In this document: in pieces, positions 32,591 through 42,265 of the stretch
How positions within the stretch are numbered: the stretch's first letter is position 1
How the letters are laid out: every line of letters begins with the position of its first letter
Position numbers and translations under genes: made by a program
Assembly (NCBI GenBank): GCA_905221605.1
Contig: CAJNDS010002234.1
Location: forward strand, 520,349 to 562,613
Direction: 5' to 3'
DNA: 42,265 bases
DNA from: Symbiodinium natans
Taxonomy: Eukaryota; Sar; Dinophyceae; Suessiales; Symbiodiniaceae
The notes under the pieces: generated by a model
Told to the model about the DNA's origin: nothing
Databases searched by the model: none
Seen by the model: only the letters and a program-made list of their open reading frames with translations

Positions 32591-34000
32591 TGATCTGCCT
32601 CGCTAAACCCTGAACCTCGAGACCTAAACCCCCGAGCCTTAAACCCTGAGCCCAGACCCTAAACCCTAGACCCTAAACCCTCAGCCAATACGTCATGGAA
32701 CTTGTCAAGCTGTCTGGTCATCAAGTTGAGTGATGCCCACACTTCTCTTTGCGGGCTCAAACCCAGCGCTCCCACGTTCAACTACCAGAGCCTCACCGGC
32801 TTCCTTGGAGGCACGACCTGGAGAATTACCGTAGGGCTTAAAGATGCTTGAGGGGTGTAATCGGCCGGTTCACGGATGCACCAAAAGGTTTCAGGCACTA
32901 GGGTGTCGGGCTCACGGTCTGGGGCTCATGGCTTCAAAGCCCTAAACCCTGCACCCTAAACCCTGTTCCCCAAACCCAGGCACTTGCAGGCCTTGACCCC
33001 CTCCTATACCAAAACGTGTTTCTTACCACCTAGAGGCCTTGCCTCACTAGGACCCAGAGCAGGCCCTTGGGTCTGGCCCAATCCTTGAAGTCTAAATTGG
33101 GTCTTAGCATCTCCCGCCCCAAGCGCTTATGTTGTTTTAGGGCATGTAGAGTTGCCCAAGCCCTAAACTTTAGGGTATTTGGGGTGTTGTGGGTTTTTGT
33201 GGGTTCTTTGGGGGGCCTATCCATCATCTTCGCAAGGCTGGATGATCCGCTAATCGAACCTCTTCATATGGTGCTGGGGCCTCAGTCGGGGGGGGGACGG
33301 GGGGGGGGGGACGGGCGGGGGGACGGGGGGGGGGGGGGGGGAGATATCAGCAATCGACATCAGCTGACTTCAGAATAGAACAGAAAATGCATTTTGGGGT
33401 TCAGTCAGTCTGCAAACCCTGTTAAACCCCAAGCACCTTCAGCCACAAGCAGAGAGGGATCGGCAAGAAGGCACCTTCCCAGCCCTGCGCCGAAGCAGGC
33501 GCAACCGAGCGGAACTTGATATCGGCGAGTGGCAGGAAGCCACAAAGGATGGGATGCACGGTGGGGGGAGCCTGGGTTCAGGCTTTAGGGCTTTGGGCTT
33601 ATGGTTTAGGGTTTAGGGTTTAGGGTTAAAGGGGGGGGGGGGGAAGGGTGCTGTCAAAAGCGTGATACTGAGTGAAGTCTCGTGCTGGGGTCATGTTTGT
33701 CCACGCATACTTTGGAAGCAGAAGAGTTGCTACTTCGCCCTAGCTGGAAGACTTCGTGTTGGTCAGCGATCAAACGTTGGTAGTATGATGATATCGGAAC
33801 AAACATGAAGAAACCGTCCCAGAGCCCATGGTCTAAAACCCAAAAGCTACAAACTCATCCAAACCCTCAAGCCCTAACCCTGAAATTTCAGGAACCCTCA
33901 CACCCAAACCCTCAAGGCCTACACCCGACGAAGTCACAATGATGGCAGGACTTGGTCGATGCCAAATCCGAGAAGCCAAAAGGCCCCTGCAAAACCCTAA
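32591..34000. other. Repeat-rich stretch with weak exon-like pieces
   Basis: C-rich repeats at 32600-32685 are followed by a piece reading QYVMELVKLSGHQ. A second open piece at about 33450-33560 reads ...AELDIGEWQEATKDGMH and ends at a GT donor, between C-rich and G-rich flanks. Neither is recognised. G-runs separated by single bases occupy 33288-33342. Confidence 0.3.
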
Positions 34001-34212
34001 ACCCTAAACCCTAAAGCCTAAACCCTAAACCCTAAACCCTAAACCCTAAACCCTAAACCCTAAACCCTAAACCCTAAACCCTAAACCCTAAACCCTAAAC
34101 CCTAAACCCTAAACCCTAAAACCCTAAACCCTAAACCCGTAAACCCTAACCCCTAAACCCTAAACCCTAAACCCTAACCCTAAACCCTAACCCTAAACCC
34201 TAAACCCTAAAC
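33991..34212 (-). repeat. Long CCCTAAA array
   Basis: About 30 units with occasional CCCTAAAA, CCCTAA and CCGTAAA variants. Confidence 0.97.
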
Positions 34213-34636
34213 AGCTGGGGCGTTGCTTTTACATCTCCGGGATGCTGATGTTGGGATGCAAGAATTTGGGGTTTAGGGTTTAGCTTAGGGGCGTGGGTGT
34301 TGGGGGTTTAGGGTTGCATGGATGGTTGTTTTTCTGGGTGTTGTAAGCGTCAGTGCTAATAACGGTCTTAACCTATTCCCGCGAACCTTCCAAGTAGAGG
34401 TTTGTGTGTAGCGGTCAGGTTCAGGTGTTTGGGCTGGATGAAAAAGAGGGGCTTGTTTCAGCATGCGGCTTGGCGCGTCTCAGGTGTAGTGGCCGAAGAT
34501 GCAGATGTGAAGAGCTGAGCCCTCAACCTCAACCCTCAACCGGAAACCCTAAACCCTAGACCGGACATCCGAAATAGCCCTAAACCGCAAATCCTGAACC
34601 CTAACCACCCTGAACCCAGAACCCCTTAGCCGTACT

Positions 34637-34735
34637 ATAGGGGCCTGAGTGATTTTGATGGGGTTTTTGGGGGTGATTCTATTGATTATAAAGGGAACCT
34701 AAGGGAATACCATGAGTAATTCTTCCGACCCCTAT
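34637..34735 (-). mobile_element. MITE-like dispersed element, copy D, with terminal inverted repeats
   Basis: On the minus strand it reads ATAGGGGTCGGAAGAATTAC, the core TTCCCTTAGGTTCCCTTTA and CACCCCCAAAAACCCC, ending GGCCCCTAT. The termini (ATAGGGGYC...) are imperfect inverted repeats. This is the most complete of the four copies, about 99 bp. No clear target duplication. Confidence 0.65.
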
Positions 34736-34929
34736 TTTGCTCATGGGCCCCTGGCTTGGGGGTCGTATTCCTCATGGCCCAGGCCCGTTTAGACAAAGCC
34801 CCTTGAACCCTTTAAAACCCGAAAGCCCTGAAAGCCCTAAAAACCCTGAAACCCCCAAAAACCCTAGCCCTAAACCCTAAACCCTTATCATTCCCCCCCC
34901 CTCCCCGTGCCCCACCCCAAAACTGTCAG

Positions 34930-35009
34930 GCGATGGCAACTCCGAGTTGGCTCCCTACTTTGCAGTTTACTTGGAGAATCCGGATGGCAACCTGGAGTCA
35001 TGGAAGCAG
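34930..35009 (+). CDS. Exon-like segment (GDGNSELAPYFAVYLENPDG...), unassigned
   Basis: It begins ctgtcag|G with two partial bases, has 26 codons ending ESWKQ, and closes at CAG|GTTTGGGGTTTAGGG. C-rich repeats upstream and G-rich repeats from the donor onward match the trehalase pattern closely. I do not recognise the family. Confidence 0.5.
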
Positions 35010-35773
35010 GTTTGGGGTTTAGGGATTAGGCTTTGAGGTTTACAATTTAGGGTTTAAGGGCTTAGGGTTTAGGGTTTAGAGGAGGTTGGTGGGGGGGGGG
35101 GGGGTCTGGGGGCTGGGTTGAGGGGGGGGCGGGGGGGGGGTTTCAGCTCAAGGGTTGCTTAGGGCTTGGGCTTGGGCTTCGGGGTTTAAGTGGATTAGGG
35201 TTCGGAGGTTCGAATTTAGGGTGTCTAGGGTTTAACTTTTTGGGCCACTGGGGTCTAGCGTGTAAGACGGGTGGGGGGTCGAGAGTTGAGGGTATGGGGT
35301 GTTTAGTTTAAGGTGGACGCTGGCCTCACAAAGCTTCCAGCAGGGTGGGTTTGAGGCTTATAGGGCCGAGCGGTTTAGGAACTTAGGGCTAGCGATGATG
35401 GATTTGGGCTGGCTCGGGATTTGGATGTGGGGCTTCGGGACATCGAGCTTTGGGATTTGGGGTTTGGCTCACGGTTTGCGTCTTGCGGCTTTAGAGTTTT
35501 GTGTTTACGGTGTTTGGGGTGTCAGGCTTTGGGTTTGGGGCTTGGCTTAGGGATGTTATCTTGCAGTTTGATGACGTTGGGCTCTAGGGCTCTAGGGATG
35601 CTTACTCGAAATTACTTGAAGAGTTCAAGCAGGATCCGAGTTGTTCGGCTCGAAGTGATGATCCCAGGGCTTCGCGGTTTCGGGGGGCCTTACGGTTTTG
35701 GGGTTTTTGGCAGCCTGCTGAGTATAGGTAGCATCTACCTAGTATAGAACCTCGCGCCATGCAGCACTGACAG

Positions 35774-35810
35774 GAAGAACAACTGGGTATCCAACCTTCA
35801 AGTTCTTCGC
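35774..35810 (+). CDS. Exon-like segment with thioredoxin/PDI-type GYPTFKFF
   Basis: After actgacag|GA the frame reads RTTGYPTFKFFA and reaches a GT donor (35811). GYPT-x-KFF is the cis-Pro strand region of thioredoxin-fold domains in protein disulfide isomerases. The CxxC active-site exon was not found nearby. Short, so the assignment is tentative. Confidence 0.4.
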
Positions 35811-37044
35811 GTCAGAGACATCCTGCGAACGCCGCGAAAACAAGCCTGCGAGCCTCAGCCGAGGCAGCCTGAGTCTGGGCGCACCTGGCCTGGAGTTGCG
35901 GCAGTTGGCTGAAGTTTAGGGCCTGTAGGGTTTAGGGTTGAAGACGGTTGAAGTTTTGACTTTGCCCCCGTGGCTTCCGCTGTGGCAGAGCTACAGAGGC
36001 GCGAAGTGAGACGGTCGTGCATCAGTGGCATGTTGCCTGAAATCCAGGGCCGCCCCGGAGTGCTAAGCCCCAAACTAACCCTCGACGTCCCAATGCAGTG
36101 AGCTCTGGGTGCTGTCGTTGCCAGGCCTCCCGCCCAACATGAGACTGCCCAGCCCACCGAGCTCCCCACGGGCACGACCACGGCCTGGGCCCAGGAGGGT
36201 CTCCTGGGTCTGGCCTTTCAGGGTTCGGGAGGGAATTCGGGGAAACAGCAGGGCTGCTTCAGAGTGGTTCTGGGTGTCTGGAGTCTACGGTGATAGGAAG
36301 GATTCGGGAAAAACACAAAAAGCCAGCCCTGCCATGGCTGGCCCAGCTGTCCCGCGAGATGTCGGTAGTCGACCCAGGGCTTAGGGTTTCGGGTTTCAAG
36401 CCCCATAAGCCCCAAAGACCATATAAAGCCTTCACTGCGTTTGCGCGCTGCAGTTCGGACTTGCCGTTCTTCTCTGACCTCACGGACCCTATTGGAGGCC
36501 AGGGACGCGAATTGTTCTGCCTGTCTGGTTGGGGTCTAGTGCTTGGGCTGCAGGTCGAAACAGTTAAGCAAGAACGGTTGCTTCAGATGGAAGACTTCCA
36601 CACCCCAACAGTTCTAAAGAGCAAAACTGGGTTTGGCATGCCTCTTCATCACGATTCCTCTGATGCATGTGGGGTTCAATCCCAAGACCCTGAGCCCGAA
36701 GCAAACAAGGCCTAGGCGCGCGCAGCGCCCGCACAGTGTCTCCGTCGGAGTTCCAGCACCATGAGCGGCTCTTCACGGGGCTTCTGGTGGTGGCCGGGGG
36801 CCTCAGGGGTGAAGGGGTTGCGCTGTTGCGCGCGCAAGACCTGGGATCACCTTAGTTTGTTCACATCCGTATTCAGACAGGCACTAGACCCGCATCGTTA
36901 AATTTATGAGGCTCTGATCTTGCGTTTGTGGGATCTGTTCGTCGAAGTACCGTCGTCAATAACCTCCACCAAACCCCCCCCCTTTCCAACCCTTCCAGCC
37001 AACACCCCTCCAACCCCTCCTTCAGCCAGCCAAACCCCACCCTT

Positions 37045-37074
37045 CCAGCCAACCTCCCCTTCCGGGTTGGCTGG
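37045..37074. repeat. Inverted repeat CCAGCCAACC/GGTTGGCTGG
   Basis: Perfect 10-bp arms with a 10-bp loop. Many further CCAGCCAAC copies lie to the left and GTTGGCTGG copies with long G runs to the right, making a larger palindromic cluster (36960-37135). Confidence 0.85.
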
Positions 37075-37166
37075 AGGGGGGGGGGTTGGCTGGGGGGGGG
37101 GGGGGGGGGGGTGGGTTGGCTGGAGATGGGTTGGCGTTGTTTTCTTGATTCTAAGGTCTCCCTAGC

Positions 37167-37415
37167 CATGCTGCCTCGAGTTGCGTGCTACATGAATAGT
37201 TGCGTGCTGCCTTGCCTGCGCAGCTCACGCGTCGGAGGCACCTGTGTGCATGTGACACAGCATGCAACAGTTCTGGCAGCACACAGAACGAGACAGCATG
37301 CAAAGTCATCAGGTTATTTCTGGTAAAGGTATTTAGTGGCCACCATTGCATGCTGCCTCGAGTTGCATGCCGCATAAATAGTTGCGTGCTGTCTCACGTG
37401 TGCAGCTGGCACATG
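37167..37415 (+). repeat. Direct duplication of about 60 bp
   Basis: CATGCTGCCTCGAGTTGC and the following TAGTTGCGTGCTG segment occur at 37167 and again at 37349, 182 bp apart, with a few changes. Confidence 0.8.
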
Positions 37416-37663
37416 TGCAGACACGAGGCGGAGACGCACGAGCGAGACAGCGTTCATATGTTTAGGCAGGACATCCCTGAGGCAGCATGGCTTTGGAGGC
37501 ACATTTTTTGGTCGGTTTGCGAGACAAGCGCGAGCCTTCTGAGACCCATCCACACATATCGCGGTACACGCAGGGCCGCGGGCCCTCATGGCAAAAAAAA
37601 GGATTTGGGTTTGTGTTTTTTGGGGGGGCTCAGGTTTAAGAAGGGCACACGGGTTGCACACCC

Positions 37664-37836
37664 GCGAAACATACCCCGAAACATAGCCCCGAAACATACC
37701 CCGTAACATACCTCCGAAATTGCAGGTAAAGTAGCTCATGATGCAGCGAAACATACCCGAAACATACCCCCGAAACATACCCCGAAACATACCCCGAAAC
37801 ATACCCGCGAAACAAACCCGCGAAACATACCCCGAC
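37664..37836 (-). repeat. CGAAACATACCCC minisatellite
   Basis: About 11 copies of a 12-14 bp unit with one 50-bp interruption. The minus-strand frames give Gly-Tyr-Val-Ser repeats with no sign of real coding. Confidence 0.9.
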
Positions 37837-38890
37837 CCCAACACGTGTCGCGCGCCTCCCCATTAAGATACAAACCCATTTAGACTGCTTCAGGAACACC
37901 AATAAACTCTAAAACCCGTGAATTAAAAGCCCTAAACCGTTTCTAAACCCCACAAACACCTTGAAACACTAAGCCCCACATCTGTGACACTGACTTCCTC
38001 AGCCAAGGAGCTTGTCCTCGAGGCAGCATACCTAGGCTTGATGCTACACTGCTCGAGGCCGTGTGGGAGTATGGTTTAGGGCTGACGGGGCTTGGAAAAG
38101 ATGGTAGATTCTTATTTAATTCTTAAGATTCTCAGGGCCTTAGCCCAAGCAAAATGTTGCGTTTTGTTTGGTCTGACGTTGGGCTGGAGCAGTTCTGACC
38201 AGGGCTCAGCTTGGAGCTGATTCAGTTCTCAACTCTGCTTTGGAGTACGGTTTAGACTCTATAGGGTCCAGGGATGAAGGATCTCTGTAGAACCCCGGGC
38301 CCCAATCATGCCGAGTCCTGCTGCGAGTAAAACACTTTCTGCTGAGAGAGGGCGACACTAGAGCAGTCGTGAAGCAATGGACCCTTTGATGAAAAGCACA
38401 TCATTCTCAGCACATAGCAACATCTGTCTTGAGTGATGCTCGCATGGTGCAGGCACTCAGTTCAGGAAGTGGCCTCGGCGTACCAGGCTCCCTATAGGGT
38501 GCAGGGTTTCAGGTTCAAGGAGATGTACATGCCCATGGAGCTCAGGGTGTGCACCTCAAGCCTAGACTGATCCCAAACTCTCCCAAGCCCATGGCAGCTG
38601 GGAGTTGCCAAATGAAGCGCAATGTAGGCCCTTTGGCCTTAGGCAATGGAGTGTTTAGGTAGAACTCTCCTCTAGTCTCCAATCAGGGTTCAACGAGCTG
38701 AAGTAGGGTTAAAACCATGACGGCTCATGATTATTGTGGCTGTTTTTGCTGATTCGGGGATCATCCTGAAAATTTAGGTCTACTGCTTTTTTGGCATGAG
38801 AACCCAGATTGAAGTGTAGATTGTTCATGCGGTCACTGGAACCTTGCTACAACTTTTTGATTTCATAGCCTAAACCCCTAACCGCCGCAG

Positions 38891-38976
38891 CTCTTCAGTT
38901 TTGCCCTGGAAGGCACTGCCTCTGCAGTCGCTATGGACCTTGCGGCGGCCTCATATCCGGAGGAAGACATGATAAG
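38891..38976 (+). CDS. Exon-like segment, unassigned
   Basis: It reads LFSFALEGTASAVAMDLAAA then SYPEEDMI and ends AG|GTTCAGGGTTTAG. Twenty-eight codons plus two bases. AG plus the G opening the next segment (39137) makes AGG (Arg), so the two join in frame. The acceptor is AG|C, an exception here. Family not recognised. Confidence 0.45.
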
Positions 38977-39136
38977 GTTCAGGGTTTAGAGCCTGGAGCT
39001 CTCTGCTTCTTGTGCCAGGCATGGGTTGCACACCGGCAGCTTGCCCGAAAACAAACAACAAAACAGACCCTAAAACCTTAAACCCCAAACCCCAAACCCT
39101 AAACCCCAAAGAATTGCCCCTAGACAGCTCTGCCAG

Positions 39137-39195
39137 GTTCTGGGCGCAGCTGGGATTCCAGCTGGCCTACCTGAAGCTCTACTTTTGCAGCTTGC
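39137..39195 (+). CDS. Exon-like segment FWAQLGFQLAYLK, unassigned
   Basis: It opens after ctgccag|G and continues the frame of 38891-38976. The 3' end is uncertain (GC donor about 39189, or further). Product unknown. Confidence 0.4.
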
Positions 39196-39264
39196 CATGG
39201 CGAACGAATACGTGTCCTCGAGCTTCTGCTTTGCTCTTGCATCTGCGCTCTGCCCACGTACTCA

Positions 39265-40640
39265 ATGCGACACCCGCCCTACCCGAGGGAAAGTGCAGCC
39301 CGATTGAGCACTTCCCCTTTGCACCATTGGCCTGGTGTGGGGCTCCGGCGAGTGCCCGCGATCACCCTGTCAGCCAAGCGCTTCAGGGCTTAGGCGTATG
39401 ACAGCGGAGCTATGAGCTAACGCGTCCGCTGGGGGTGGTCCCATGTGGGTGACCACATATGCCCGTGGCATGGCACTCACGGAAAGCAGGGGAGGCCAAT
39501 GGTTGTTCTGAAGCGCTTCCGGGTTTGTGCTGAACCACATGCTGCTTCAGACGCTGTAGACTACATTCTGCGTGACACGGCTTCGACTGCCATGGCGTCT
39601 GGACTGCCACTCAAATGCGATACCCGCCCTACCCGAGGGAAGGTGAAGCCCGATTGAGCACCTCCCCTTGCACCATTGGCCTGGTGTGGGGCTCCGGCGA
39701 GTGCCCGCGATCACCCTGTCAGCCAAGCGCTTCAGGGCTTAAGCGTATGACAGCGGAGCTATGAGCTAACGCGTCCGCTGGGGGTGGTCCCATGTGGGTG
39801 ACCACATATGCCCGTGGCAACTCGGCCGTGGGCATGGCACTCACGGAAAGCAGGGGAGGCCGATGGTTGTTCTGAAGCGCTTCCGGGTTTGTGCTGAACC
39901 ACATGCTGCTTCAGACGCTGTAAACTACATTCTGCGTGACACGGCTTCGACTGCCATGGCGTCTGGACTGCCACTCAAATGCGATACCCGCCCTACCCGA
40001 GGGAAGGTGAAGCCCGATTGAGCACCTCCCCTTGCACCATTGGCCTGGTGTGGGGCTCCGGCGAGTGCCCGCGATCACCCTGTCAGCCAAGCGCTTCAGG
40101 GCTTAGGCGTATGACAGCGGAGCTATGAGCTAACGCGTCCGCTGGGGGTGGTCCCATGTGGGTGACCACATATGCCCGTGGCAACTCGGCCGTGGGCATG
40201 GCACTCACGGAAAGCAGGGGAGGCCGATGGTTGTTCTGAAGCGCTTCCGGGTTTGTGCTGAACCACATGCTGCTTCAGACGCTGTAAACTACATTCTGCG
40301 TGACACAGCTTCGACTGCCATGGCGTCTGGACTGCCACTCAAATGCGATACCCGCCCTACCCGAGGGAAGGTGAAGCCCGATTGAGCACTTCCCCTTTGC
40401 ACCATTGGCCTGGTGTGGGGCTCCGGCGAGTGCCCGCGATCACCCTGTCAGCCAAGCGCTTCAGGGCTTAAGCGTATGACAGCGGAGCTATGAGCTAACG
40501 TGTCCGCTGGGGGTGGTCCCATGTGATGTGGGTAACCACATCAATATGCCCGTGGCAACTCGGCCGTGTGCATGGCACTCACGGAAAGAAGGGGAGGCCG
40601 ATGGCTTCTCGTGAAGCATACTGTTGTTGCAATGCGTATG
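39265..40640 (+). repeat. 364-bp tandem repeat, about 3.7 copies plus a decayed copy
   Basis: The marker CCGCCCTACCCGAGGGA recurs near 39274, 39624, 39988 and 40352, spacings of 350, 364 and 364. The first unit lacks about 14 bp (around AACTCGGCCGTGGGC). Copies are nearly identical. A strongly diverged continuation runs to about 40860. Each unit contains a hairpin GTGGTC...GACCAC. I found no 5S rRNA, tRNA, U-snRNA or spliced-leader motif in it. Confidence 0.93.
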
Positions 40641-40960
40641 TTCATCCTTTGTGTTTTGCATTACGCATGACAAAGTTTCGATTGTGATGGTGTTAGCACT
40701 GCTGCTCGCTGTAATACCTACCAGTCTATCCGAGGGATCTTTTGCAACCCGACTCTTCTCTTTGCACCATTTGTGATCACCCTTTGAGCCAAGCGGGGCT
40801 CTTCGCGATGAATTCGAGATCCCAGCTCTTGAAGGCCTGACTTGCTTGAAATCCTGTAATCAGCCTTTAGGCCAAGGGCTTGAGGTCTTAGCTTAGAGTT
40901 GTTGTTGACTTGCTTTCGGTATATACTACAGGCCGCGAAGTCAGCATGAAACTACATGTT

Positions 40961-40961
<1 letters not shown>

Positions 40962-41005
<44 letters not shown>

Positions 41006-41047
41006 CCTCTGGGGGGCCTACCGTGTGGAGAGAGAGAGAGAGAGAGA
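40962..41047. repeat. Two (GA)n tracts
   Basis: About 20 and 10 GA units separated by about 22 bp. Confidence 0.95.
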
Positions 41048-41484
41048 CTTGGCTTGCCAGATCCGTTTCTGCACTTCTGGGTTTTGGGTTTTGGGGTTTA
41101 GAGTTTAGAGGTTGAGGGCTTAAGTTATGGCAAAGGGCTTTGTTTAGGTTTGAAGAGTCACCCCACATGGAGTGCGGAGCGGAGGACTGCGGCAGCAAGT
41201 GCCAGCATGGGCCTGGGAATGTCAGGGTAACCATTGATTGCGCCTCATTCCTAAACGGTCCTGAACCTAAATCCTTAAACCCACAAACCCAATACGGGCC
41301 AATACGATTTACATAGGGTCTTGGGCATCCTCTTTTCAAACTGAGGCATGGGCTTCTCTGCGGCGAACAAACACAAGCCGCGCTTGTATTCATGGTTCTC
41401 GAACATTGCCCTCACAGGCATTATCGTGCAGGCAAGGGTGTTTGCTTTGGGGTCTGGGGTTGCAGGCAAGGGCGCCCTCATAAG

Positions 41485-41641
41485 GGTTTGACTTCTTTGA
41501 AGTTTGGGGACGCCTCCAACGCTTCCAGCAATCTGCATGGCTTGCTGCGGCAGTGCCACGCCTGCAGGTCCTTTTCGCCTACATGAACAAGGCCAACATC
41601 ATCGTGTTTGCCCTGCGGCTCTTCTGCTACGTCTACGCAAG
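41485..41641 (+). CDS. Exon-like segment with hydrophobic helix, possible membrane protein
   Basis: After cataag|GG the frame reads FDFFEVWGRLQRFQQSAWLA... and later LQVLFAYMNKANIIVFALRL followed by FCYVYA, ending AG at a GC donor (41642). The 157 nt contain 51 full codons. The alternation of hydrophobic and basic residues suggests a transmembrane segment; a polycystin-like channel is one guess. Not firmly assigned. Confidence 0.4.
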
Positions 41642-42265
41642 GCATACTCTGCAAACGTGACGCACACGTGGGAAGGGTCATCTGACATGTTTGTGCTTTG
41701 CCACAGTCATGAAGATTGAATGTCGACTTCCACGTCGCTTTTGAAGGCAAGTCGCTTTGCACACCAGCTTCTGCAGGTTCATGAAAGGAATGCTGCATCA
41801 GCTCGCGCTGCACCCACCGGTTGAGCTTGATGTTTGACGGAGAAATGCTGGGATGGGGGCATGTATTCTTGAGGTCTGGTTTAGTATGGATTGACATTGG
41901 TGATGCTGGGTTTTGGGTCTGTTTTTCTTGGGTGGTAGTCTCATCAAATTCTACTTTGTGCCGGGTCAGCATATCATCCTCAGACACTCTTTATCCAATA
42001 TTGTAGTCGTTGATTCCATTTCTCTACGATTTGGGTTGGATATTCTGGACAATCCATGGGGGATATCCCTTCTTTGTGCAAATTCTCGATATTCTGGGTC
42101 TCTAGAGTATGACTTGTAGATCTGGAGGATTGCGATCTCGCATGTATTACGCCTTCTATGACACGATTTTTAGGATTATGAGAAGTGGAAATTCGGTCTA
42201 GACTCGAGCTTGTGATCTTTTATTTGTTAATTTGGTTTCTTCGTTTGGCGTTGGATTTTGCGATA
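41642..42265. other. No gene supported at the right edge
   Basis: The sequence becomes AT-richer and free of telomere-like repeats. Short open frames only. Confidence 0.3.

Larger units (their letters stand above)
35811..38890. other. No assignable gene; several local repeats
   Basis: Open frames at 36109-36384, 36290-36715 and 37200-37706 are not recognisable, and some are compositional. Telomere-like motifs are sparse here. Confidence 0.3.

Noticed and set aside
37636-37902. Minus-strand ORF of Gly-Tyr-Val-Ser repeats
   Set aside because: Direct product of the CGAAACATACCCC minisatellite.
39265-40640. 5S rRNA, tRNA, snRNA or spliced-leader gene cluster in the 364-bp repeat
   Set aside because: No conserved box or motif of these RNAs was seen in the unit.
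40910-41101. ORF with Arg-Glu repeats
   Set aside because: Translation of (GA)n microsatellites.

Overview
This is a eukaryotic nuclear window, most likely from a dinoflagellate. Every reading-frame-supported intron ends in AG followed by G. The donors are mostly GC, with some GT and a few GA, a mix described for symbiotic dinoflagellates. The plant-type telomere motif TTTAGGG is scattered everywhere and flips orientation dozens of times, so this is interstitial repeat and not a chromosome end. The order or genus cannot be read from the sequence.

Simple ORFs mislead here. The longest ones lie in minisatellites. The main gene is a GH37 alpha,alpha-trehalase spread over about 30 exons of 27-101 nt, between about 12554 and 29906 on the + strand. 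I found it by reading family motifs and joining exons in frame. It runs from the C-x-G-x-LL and DSKTFVD region, through PGGRF, the VPNGGR/SQPP segment, PRPESY, GWDFSSRW and EQWDAPNAWAP, to EKYD, the Gly-rich loop and GFGWSNG. About 90% of the locus is intron.

Layout: 1-6066 holds exons of a probable calcineurin-like metallophosphoesterase (GNHD at the left edge, GHRH at 5979-6066), with an 83-87 bp minisatellite (1186-3354) between them. 6.4-12.5 kb holds unassigned exon-like pieces and one exon resembling a FIST domain (10316). 12.55-29.9 kb is trehalase; its introns carry telomere-like arrays, an inverted/direct 20-bp array, a 50-bp minisatellite and short inverted-repeat elements. 30200-31480 is a complete intronless RluA/RluD-family pseudouridine synthase starting 294 bp after the trehalase stop. 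32.5-42.3 kb holds exon-like pieces, one with a thioredoxin/PDI-like GYPTFKFF motif, plus a 364-bp tandem repeat and other satellites. All assignable coding pieces are on the + strand.

The most unusual signal is how repeats and splicing relate. Exons tend to sit where C-rich CCCTAAA-type sequence gives way to G-rich TTTAGGG-type sequence. Many introns therefore begin with TTTAGGG-like repeats, sometimes inside the donor itself (GTTTAGGG), and end with CCCTAAA-like repeats. Their two ends are complementary and could pair in the pre-mRNA.
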